11,488 nucleotides of DNA from Actinomycetota bacterium (lineage in GTDB: Bacteria; Actinomycetota; Actinomycetes; S36-B12). Every line of letters starts with the position of its first letter. Position 1 is the first letter of the stretch. The notes under the pieces are model-generated. The model searched no databases and was not told where the DNA came from. It saw only the letters and a program-made list of their open reading frames with translations. Shown here piece by piece: positions 6,092 through 11,488 of the stretch. Location: NCBI GenBank assembly GCA_009702725.1, contig WLHM01000017.1:1-11488 (forward strand), given 5' to 3'. Position numbers and translations under genes: made by a program.

Positions 6092-7575
6092 ACAAGTTGC
6101 GCTCAGCGCGCGTTTTAGTTATTGCGATCGCGATCACTGCTTTAGTGGTTGCCGGTGGATGGTTTATTCAACTGCGCACGCCCGTTGCTGAGCCGCCTCC
6201 ACTTGCGATCGAACCAATCGGCTCGTCGGTGCTTATCTGCCCGGAGCCTGGGGCAAATGCTGAACTTGGTGTTCGGGTTACGGCGGCCGTGGTGCCCGGC
6301 CAGCCCGGCCAAGACGCCGGTTCCGGCAGCGCGCGGCTTGAGACCTTGCCCGGTAAGACCTCTGCCGAGGCGGCGATCGTGGGCCCGGGCGGTCAGGTGG
6401 AGATCGATGCTTTTGGCGAGAAGTTGCCACCAATTAGAGCGATCGCTGTGGGCTCGTACGCACCAGGTTTCATCGCTGATCAGTGGGGGCGTGATCCGCG
6501 CGGCACCGGCCGCGGGCTGGCCAGTACCGCCTGTGCGCCCGCTGCGTCTGAATTCTGGTTCGTTGGTGGAGGATCAGTAGTTGGGCGACAAACCCGCGTG
6601 GTGCTCGTTAATCCTGATGAGAATGCTGCCGTTGTTGACGTCTTGATTTATGGTACGGGTGGTTTGCTGGATGCACCGGGTGGTCGCGGGCTAGTAGTAC
6701 CACCTGGTTCACGCTTGGCAGTGCGCCTCGATGCACTTACTCCGGGCGAGAAGAGCACTGCATTTCATGTGATCGCGCGTACTGGGCGTATTGGCGCTGC
6801 GATTGACGACCAGCAAATGTCAGGATTGCAATCTGTTGGCGCTGACTGGATTTCGCCCGCGGCGGCGCCCGCCACCACGGTTTATGTGCCAGGAGTGCTC
6901 CCCGGTCAGGGTGCTCGGGTGCTTTCGGTGGTGGCACCCGGTAACGACGATGCCATTGTCAACATTCGCATCATCTCGTCAATTGGCACTTTCGCTCCGG
7001 CCGAGCGTGACCGCGTCCAAGTACCGGCTGGCACAGTAATAAGTGTCGACATGTCTACGGTTACCGGCGAGCAACCGGTGACTTTGGAGTTGACGTCAGA
7101 TCAACCAATCGTTGCGGGCATGCGGCAATTCTTTGGCGGCAAGCAAAAGCAGGAAGATACGTCGTTCACCGCAGGCGCGCAGCCATTTGACGGCCCGGCG
7201 GCGGTTAGCGGCCTACCGGTGAGAGCGGCAACAGATGTGCGGCTGGCTATCACCGCACCCCTTGAGGCGGTGAGCGTAGATGTAGTTTTCTTGCCGTATC
7301 GCGGCCGGCGGGAGGTGTCCGTGGCGACGGCGCCACAGCGCATCAACGTGCCCGCCGGCCAAGTTAAGTTCATTCTGCTTCGTCCACCTGAGGGTATTGA
7401 GTGGTTCACTGCCGTTGTTACACCTACGGTTGATTCGGGCCCAATTTTGCTCGCCCACCGAGTGCGCGAGCGCTCCCGTTATGGGGATTTGATCACCGGG
7501 TATCCGTGGGCCCCGCTACGCACCGAGGTCACGGTTCCGGCCGCCGAACAGGACTCCGGAGTCACTGTGCGCTGA
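6088..7575 (+). CDS. DUF5719-family membrane-anchored exported protein
   Basis: The 495-residue protein begins with a positively charged start and one hydrophobic segment (about residues 9-27), then a Pro-rich linker, so it should be anchored in the membrane with the bulk outside. The remainder is rich in beta-prone, Gly/Pro/Val sequence with repeated patterns such as VVLVNPDENAAVVDVLIYG, VVPPGSRLAVRLDALTPGE, TVYVPGVLPGQG and VQVPAGTVISVDM, characteristic of DUF5719 as I remember it. No catalytic motif is visible. There are only two cysteines, C51 (LICPEPG) and C149 (ACAPA), a possible disulfide. Its ATG overlaps the glycosyltransferase stop by 4 bases (ATGA) and lacks a clear Shine-Dalgarno site, so translation is probably coupled and the two products likely act together, perhaps as an extracytoplasmic partner of the transferase. 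Molecular function is unknown. Confidence 0.85.
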   Translation: MNKLRSARVLVIAIAITALVVAGGWFIQLRTPVAEPPPLAIEPIGSSVLICPEPGANAELGVRVTAAVVPGQPGQDAGSGSARLETLPGKTSAEAAIVGPGGQVEIDAFGEKLPPIRAIAVGSYAPGFIADQWGRDPRGTGRGLASTACAPAASEFWFVGGGSVVGRQTRVVLVNPDENAAVVDVLIYGTGGLLDAPGGRGLVVPPGSRLAVRLDALTPGEKSTAFHVIARTGRIGAAIDDQQMSGLQSVGADWISPAAAPATTVYVPGVLPGQGARVLSVVAPGNDDAIVNIRIISSIGTFAPAERDRVQVPAGTVISVDMSTVTGEQPVTLELTSDQPIVAGMRQFFGGKQKQEDTSFTAGAQPFDGPAAVSGLPVRAATDVRLAITAPLEAVSVDVVFLPYRGRREVSVATAPQRINVPAGQVKFILLRPPEGIEWFTAVVTPTVDSGPILLAHRVRERSRYGDLITGYPWAPLRTEVTVPAAEQDSGVTVR

Positions 7576-7602
7576 TGGCTGTCCGGTTTACTCTCAGGTA
7601 GT

Positions 7603-7650
7603 GCGGCGCGCCGCGCGAAAACGAGGTGCTGGTCGGGCTACGTTTTCGTC
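7603..7650 (+). repeat. Inverted repeats in front of the DUF3499 gene
   Basis: A perfect 12-bp palindrome GCGGCGCGCCGC (7603-7614) is followed by CGAAAACG (7616-7623), whose exact inverse CGTTTTCG lies at 7641-7648, two bases before the GTG start, with a 17-base loop. No U-tract follows, so an intrinsic terminator for the upstream operon is not supported. The second dyad spans the candidate -10 element and could be an operator. Confidence 0.45.
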
Positions 7651-7651
7651 G
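7639..7651 (+). promoter_or_regulatory. Candidate -10 element for a leaderless DUF3499 transcript
   Basis: TACGTT at 7639-7644 fits TANNNT and lies exactly 6 bases before the GTG at 7651. No Shine-Dalgarno sequence exists at usable distance (GAGGTG begins 28 bases upstream), which favours a leaderless mRNA. No good -35 hexamer is visible. Confidence 0.35.
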
Positions 7652-8067
7652 TGAGCCGTCGCCGTTGTTCGAAGCCATCATGTAATGGCGCGGCGTCGTC
7701 AACCCTCACTTATGTTTATGCCGACTCAACAGCGGTGCTCGGTCCGCTGGCAACTTATGCTGAGCCACATTGCTACGACCTGTGCCAGATGCATAGTGAA
7801 CGGATGACCGCACCAATCGGTTGGGAGATTGTCAGGATCACCCCCGATCCAGATGCCCTCAAGCCAACAAGTGATGATCTCGAAGCGTTGGCAGATGCCG
7901 TGCGTGAAGCTGCGCGGCCGAGGTATCTACCCGATGCGGAACCGCCGCCGCTGCCTAGTGGGTCGGTCGAAGTAGCGCGCCGCGGCCACCTACGCATGTT
8001 GACGAGCGTTGAAATACCTGAAGTGCCGCTGGATCAGCTTTTTGATGAGGATTTCGAACCCAGGTAG
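7651..8067 (+). CDS. DUF3499-family small zinc-ribbon-like protein
   Basis: This 138-residue protein is recognisable by its N-terminal half: RRRCSKPSC (3-11), the TLTYVYADSTAVLGPLATYAEPH stretch (18-40), then YDLCQMH (42-48) and TAPIGWEIVR. C6, C11, C45 and H48 (with H40 and C41 nearby) form a plausible metal site. The C-terminal half is acidic, Pro/Leu-rich and poorly conserved. The family is widespread in actinobacteria beside manB and whiB2, and its function is not known to me. The GTG start fits the family, whose conserved RRCS motif begins immediately. The gene stands 75 bases after DUF5719 and 41 before manB, probably with its own promoter. In mycobacteria a small zincin-like metallopeptidase gene neighbours it; there is no room for that gene here. 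Confidence 0.9.
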   Translation: MSRRRCSKPSCNGAASSTLTYVYADSTAVLGPLATYAEPHCYDLCQMHSERMTAPIGWEIVRITPDPDALKPTSDDLEALADAVREAARPRYLPDAEPPPLPSGSVEVARRGHLRMLTSVEIPEVPLDQLFDEDFEPR

Positions 8068-8096
8068 CAGCGGTGTTGGTGGAAGCCGCACTTAGA

Positions 8097-8109
8097 TAGC
8101 CTGAGCCCA
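8097..8109 (+). promoter_or_regulatory. Candidate -10 element for a leaderless manB transcript
   Basis: TAGCCT at 8097-8102 fits TANNNT and lies exactly 6 bases before the manB ATG at 8109. The region directly upstream contains no purine-rich ribosome site. TTGGTG at 8076-8081 is a weak -35 candidate at a short 15-base spacing. Confidence 0.4.
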
Positions 8110-9539
8110 TGAGCAACTTGGACTCCCCGACCTTTTCCGGGGCCAACCTAACTGCCGTTATCAAGGCCTACGACATCCGAGGGATTTACCCCCAGCAATT
8201 GGACGAGAATCTCTCCCATGCGGTCGGAGCAGCTTTTGTTCGGGTAGTCCGTGCCGCGGTGCGCGATGGTGGGCCGGGAGTCATTGCAATTGGTCACGAC
8301 ATGCGGCCTTCTGGGCCAGATTTAGTTGCTGCGTTCGCGCAAGGGGTGCGCGAGCAAGGCTGTGATGTCATCGAAATTGGTTTAGCCAGCACCGACGGTC
8401 TGTACTACGCCTCTGGTGCACTTGGTATCCCCGGTGCCATGTTCACGGCCAGCCACAACCCGGCTAAGTACAACGGGATCAAACTTTGTCGCTCCGGCGC
8501 AGCACCGGTAGGCCAAGACACCGGACTTCGAGAGATCCGCCTGCTGGTTGAAAATGGCGTTCCGGCCTTTGATGGTCCATTGGGGGAGTTGCGCCATCAG
8601 GATTTATTGGCCGACTACGCACTATTCCTTCGCAATCTTGTTGACGTGTCGGGCGTGCGCCCACTGCACGTGGTAGTTGACGCCGGCAACGGTATGGGTG
8701 GCTACACCGTACCGGCGGTTCTGGGGGAGGCCGCGGGGTTGCCGCGCCTACCTCTGACAATCGATGAGATGTTTTTTGAACTTGATGGCTCGTTCCCAAA
8801 TCACGAAGCCAATCCGATTGATCCGGAGAACTTGGTTGATTTGCAAAAACGGGTCCTCGAGGTCGGAGCCGATCTTGGTTTGGCTTTTGACGGGGATGCC
8901 GACCGCTGTTTTGTAATTGATGAGCGCGGTGAAATCGTCAGCCCGTCAACTTTGACCGCGCTGATTGCAGCGCGTGAGCTAGCTAAGCATCCAGGCTCGA
9001 TGATTATTCACAACTTAATCACGTCTAAAGCGGTTCCTGAAGTGATTGCCGAATGCGGTGGAACGCCGGTACGCACCCGCGTGGGCCACTCTTTCATCAA
9101 AGCGAAAATGGCTGAGACGGAAGCGGTTTTTGGTGGTGAACATTCGGGCCACTTCTACTTCCGAGATTTCTGGCGTGCCGATTCCGGAATGTTGGCGGCA
9201 CTCTATGCAATTGCGGCGCTTGGCGAAACTTCCGAAGGAACCACGATGTCGAGTCTGCTCAAGTCATATGACAGATATGCAAGCAGTGGTGAGATAAACA
9301 CTGAGGTAGTCGACCAGGAGGCGACCACTCTGGTGATTCGCAATACTTACGGCGCCGGTGCTGGTATCGAAACCGATGATCTTGATGGGTTAACCATCAC
9401 GGCGCCCACATGGTGGTTTAACGTACGTCCGAGTAACACTGAACCATTGCTCCGCCTAAATGTTGAAGCAGACGAGGTGGCTGTCATGGAGCAGATACGC
9501 GATGAGGTGCTCGCAATAATGCGAGGGGGAGTGTCATGA
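8109..9539 (+). CDS. manB: Phosphomannomutase / phosphoglucomutase (alpha-D-phosphohexomutase family)
   Basis: The 476-residue enzyme interconverts mannose-6-phosphate and mannose-1-phosphate (often also the glucose phosphates) in the cytoplasm, the step before GDP-mannose formation. All four active-site loops are present: the phosphoserine loop TASHNPAKYNG with Ser115; the magnesium loop DGDADR (261-266); the sugar-specificity loop GEHSGHF with Glu344, Ser346 and His348; and the phosphate-binding loop RPSNTEP (440-446). The N-terminal IKAYDIRGIYP also matches the family, and length is normal. No Shine-Dalgarno site precedes the ATG, but a TANNNT hexamer at leaderless distance does. Its stop overlaps the next ATG by four bases. 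With manA two genes downstream it forms a mannose-1-phosphate supply operon. Confidence 0.95.
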   Translation: MSNLDSPTFSGANLTAVIKAYDIRGIYPQQLDENLSHAVGAAFVRVVRAAVRDGGPGVIAIGHDMRPSGPDLVAAFAQGVREQGCDVIEIGLASTDGLYYASGALGIPGAMFTASHNPAKYNGIKLCRSGAAPVGQDTGLREIRLLVENGVPAFDGPLGELRHQDLLADYALFLRNLVDVSGVRPLHVVVDAGNGMGGYTVPAVLGEAAGLPRLPLTIDEMFFELDGSFPNHEANPIDPENLVDLQKRVLEVGADLGLAFDGDADRCFVIDERGEIVSPSTLTALIAARELAKHPGSMIIHNLITSKAVPEVIAECGGTPVRTRVGHSFIKAKMAETEAVFGGEHSGHFYFRDFWRADSGMLAALYAIAALGETSEGTTMSSLLKSYDRYASSGEINTEVVDQEATTLVIRNTYGAGAGIETDDLDGLTITAPTWWFNVRPSNTEPLLRLNVEADEVAVMEQIRDEVLAIMRGGVS

Positions 9540-9721
9540 GTGTCGGGCCGCTGGGTTTAAGTGCAGCCTTGTGGAAGGTGTTGGCATGCCCGTGTCCGCA
9601 GCACGCACCGGTCGCCGCCGATGAACTAACCGGTCAAATCGCCTGCACCAAGTGTGATGCGCGTTTTGAGGTATTGGACGGTATCCCGATCATGTTGCTG
9701 GATTCAGCGGATCAGGGCTGA
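9536..9721 (+). CDS. Trm112-like small zinc-binding protein
   Basis: This 61-residue protein has the Trm112 fold signature: LWKVLACPCP near the start, a second CTKC pair, then FEVLDGIPIMLL. The cysteines are C18, C20, C37 and C40. The first pair is C-x-C, with H23 nearby, rather than the common C-x2-C. Eukaryotic Trm112 activates methyltransferases; bacterial homologues of this size are mostly uncharacterised, and the role in this operon is unknown. ATG 9536 overlaps the manB stop (ATGA) and is preceded by AGGGGGAG at 9524-9531, so it should be well translated. It is followed two bases later by manA. In mycobacteria and Streptomyces I recall an SIS-domain (TobH-like) gene between these positions; none is present here. 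Confidence 0.85.
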   Translation: MSVGPLGLSAALWKVLACPCPQHAPVAADELTGQIACTKCDARFEVLDGIPIMLLDSADQG

Positions 9722-9723
9722 GC

Positions 9724-10806
9724 ATGCTCGTTGTTCGCGGTGCGATTAAGGATTATGCCTGGGGTATCACCGATGGCCTGGCCCCTTGGGCTGGTGAGCA
9801 CACCGGAGGCCCACAGGCGGAATTGTGGTTCGGGGTCCACCCGGGTGGCCCGTCCCCGCTTGTTGATGCTGACGGCGATGAAACCGGTGAAGTCCTCGCG
9901 GATAAATTTGATATTGCGGCGATCCCGCTCTTGGTCAAGATCCTCGCGGCGGCGCGACCACTAAGTGTGCAAGTGCATCCCCAATTGGCGATCGCTGCGG
10001 CTGGCTGGCAAGCGCAGCAGGTACCTGGTGCACCTCGGGTACTAAGTGATCCATTCGAAAAAACTGAAATGCTTATTGCCTTAAAGCCCTTCGAGGCTTT
10101 TGCTGGTTGGCGTGATCGTGAACAGGTGGTTGCTGTATTAAAGGAGCTGCCCGGAGCCCAAGATGCGATAGCGCGCCTTCTGGCGGATGACTTAGGTGGA
10201 GCTATCGGTGCCCTGCTGGCACTTGGAACGTCTGAGCGAATTGCCGCACTCGAGGCTGCCACCAGGGCGGCGGGTCTGCCCGCGGATGAAGTGGCGGCCT
10301 ACTCGACGGTGGCCGAGAATTATCCCAATGATTCAGGTGCACTGGTGACCGTGCTACTTGACTATTTGAGCCTTGCCGCTGGTGAAGCGGTGTACGTGCC
10401 AGCCGGGGTCCCGCATAGTTACATCCGCGGCATCGGGCTTGAGGTGATGACTTCTAGTGACAATGTGATTCGACTTGGGTTGACCAGCAAGCCGGTGTTC
10501 GTGGATCGTGCCGTTGCTGCACTTTGCCCAGACCTTAACCCGCAGATAGTCCGATCGGTGTTCGGAGACACTCTGTGGCCGGTGAACTCTCCATTCGTGG
10601 TGCGCATGCTCACCGAAGGTTCCGAGCGCATCCCGATGGGCGCTTATCGCATTCTCCTGCTCATTGAAGGCACCGCTCGGGTAGTTTCAGATGCGGCAGA
10701 GATAACTTTGCGTCCGGGCACCGCTGCCGTAATGGCGGCTGATGATCCAGACGCCCACGTTGAGGCTGACGGTCTGGTTGCCATAGTCCAATCCACCGAG
10801 CGTTAA
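9724..10806 (+). CDS. manA: Mannose-6-phosphate isomerase, type I (class I PMI)
   Basis: The 360-residue zinc enzyme interconverts fructose-6-phosphate and mannose-6-phosphate. Seen in the sequence are KDYAWG near the start, PQAELWFGVHP, the zinc ligands in SVQVHP (Gln83 and His85), Glu115 in FEKTEM, His231 in VPAGVPHSYIRG, and the catalytic-region arginine Arg250 in SSDNVIRLGLTSKPV. It is slightly shorter than E. coli ManA (391) and complete. The ATG is 2 bases after the Trm112-like stop, with a weak AGGG site (9714-9717). Together with ManB it supplies mannose-1-phosphate from central metabolism. Confidence 0.95.
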   Translation: MLVVRGAIKDYAWGITDGLAPWAGEHTGGPQAELWFGVHPGGPSPLVDADGDETGEVLADKFDIAAIPLLVKILAAARPLSVQVHPQLAIAAAGWQAQQVPGAPRVLSDPFEKTEMLIALKPFEAFAGWRDREQVVAVLKELPGAQDAIARLLADDLGGAIGALLALGTSERIAALEAATRAAGLPADEVAAYSTVAENYPNDSGALVTVLLDYLSLAAGEAVYVPAGVPHSYIRGIGLEVMTSSDNVIRLGLTSKPVFVDRAVAALCPDLNPQIVRSVFGDTLWPVNSPFVVRMLTEGSERIPMGAYRILLLIEGTARVVSDAAEITLRPGTAAVMAADDPDAHVEADGLVAIVQSTER

Positions 10807-10815
10807 GGGGAGTAG

Positions 10816-11488
10816 ATGAGCACCGAGGGTGGCAAAAAGGCGATTATCGCCGCGCTGATGGCGAATATTGGCATCGCGATAAGTAAATTCGTTGCCTTTA
10901 TATTCACCGGATCCTCCTCGATGCTGTCAGAAGCCATCCACTCGGTTGCCGACTCGAGTAATCAGGTATTGCTGCTCGTCGGAAATAAGCGCTCGCTGAA
11001 GCCCGCCGATGAGAAGCACCCATTTGGGTATGGTCGTCGTCGCTTCGTTTACGGATTCATTGTTGCCGTGGTGCTGTTCCTCATTGGTGGACTTTTCTCA
11101 CTTTATGAAGGGCTTCATAAGTGGCAGGACCCTGAACCACTAAACGATTGGTGGATTGCGGTACTAGTTCTAGTTATCGCCATTGGCCTGGAAGCATTTT
11201 CCTTTCGCACCGCGCTGCGTGAAGCAAATAAATCACGCGGCAAAAGGTCACTTGCGAATTTTGTTAAGGATTCGAGGCAGCCTGAACTGCCAGTGATTTT
11301 ACTCGAAGATGCCGGTGCGCTAGTGGGTCTGGTGTTCGCATTGATCGGTGTGGGGATGGCGGTCATCACCGGTGATGGTCGCTGGGATGCGGTTGGCGCC
11401 ATGGCGGTTGGCACCCTGCTGGTTGTTATCGCCATCTTCTTGGCGATGGAGATGGCCACGATGCTGGTGGGCGAGAGTGCGCTGCCAG
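10816..11488 (+). CDS. Cation diffusion facilitator (ZnT9-like) metal transporter (partial, C-terminus beyond right edge)
   Basis: Translation from ATG 10816 gives 224 codons with no stop before the window edge. An AGGGGAG site (10806-10812) overlaps the manA stop codon and lies just ahead of the ATG. The N-terminal half shows the family hallmark SSSMLSEAIHSVADSSNQ, with metal-site residues His42 and Asp46 in the second membrane helix, and a KHPFGYGRRRFVYGF stretch. Five or six hydrophobic segments are visible. In the helix that usually holds a second HxxxD, this protein has LLEDAGALVG (Glu164, Asp165), as I recall for the ZnT9/SLC30A9 subgroup. Substrate is probably Zn2+ or another divalent ion, exported by proton exchange, but cannot be settled here. 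It is the fourth gene of the manB-manA run. Confidence 0.9.
   Translation, partial: MSTEGGKKAIIAALMANIGIAISKFVAFIFTGSSSMLSEAIHSVADSSNQVLLLVGNKRSLKPADEKHPFGYGRRRFVYGFIVAVVLFLIGGLFSLYEGLHKWQDPEPLNDWWIAVLVLVIAIGLEAFSFRTALREANKSRGKRSLANFVKDSRQPELPVILLEDAGALVGLVFALIGVGMAVITGDGRWDAVGAMAVGTLLVVIAIFLAMEMATMLVGESALP

Noticed and set aside
7603..7623. GC-rich palindrome followed by GCGAAAACG after DUF5719 as an intrinsic terminator.
   Set aside because: There is no T-run on the plus strand and the palindrome has no loop, leaving only a short stem.
9753..10262. A 169-codon minus-strand frame.
   Set aside because: It lies antisense to manA, whose zinc-site motifs are intact; the reverse frame has low-complexity Ser/Ala sequence and no family match.
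11115..11459. A 114-codon minus-strand frame near the right edge.
   Set aside because: It is antisense to the CDF transporter, which shows clear membrane and metal-site motifs in the plus frame.

Overview
The window reads as chromosomal DNA from an actinobacterium (Actinomycetota). The evidence is a WhiB-family iron-sulfur regulator, a two-domain FbiB of coenzyme F420 biosynthesis, DUF3499 and DUF5719 proteins, and a gene order that I recall from Streptomyces and Mycobacterium around whiB2, fbiA and manB. GC content looks to be about 55-60% from sampled lines, lower than typical Streptomyces, so a moderate-GC lineage is possible. The genus cannot be fixed from this sequence.

Layout. Positions 1-2067 (minus strand) hold the F420 pair cofD/fbiA followed one base later by fbiB, which runs off the left edge. 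Positions 2068-2347 are a divergent control region with a good sigma-70-type promoter for whiB2 and several inverted repeats, one overlapping the -10 element. Everything from 2348 on is on the plus strand: whiB2; a very large family-2 glycosyltransferase with many membrane segments (to 6091); a DUF5719 membrane-anchored exported protein overlapping it by 4 bases; a DUF3499 zinc-ribbon-like protein; then a tight run manB - Trm112-like protein - manA - CDF metal transporter (cut by the right edge).

How the genes may work together. CofD and FbiB carry out late steps of F420 synthesis. ManA and ManB interconvert fructose-6-P, mannose-6-P and mannose-1-P, which feeds GDP-mannose and mannosylated envelope polymers. 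The glycosyltransferase and DUF5719 protein look like a coupled envelope module whose substrate is unknown. WhiB2 of mycobacteria and WhiB of Streptomyces are tied to septation and development, so the neighbourhood links a division regulator to envelope sugar supply.

The least explained items are the GT/DUF5719 module, a six-copy 15-bp in-frame repeat at the start of the glycosyltransferase gene, the palindrome-rich whiB2/cofD control region, and three genes whose start codons sit exactly 6 bases after a TANNNT -10 hexamer, suggesting leaderless mRNAs. I saw no mobile element, CRISPR array, tRNA or rRNA.
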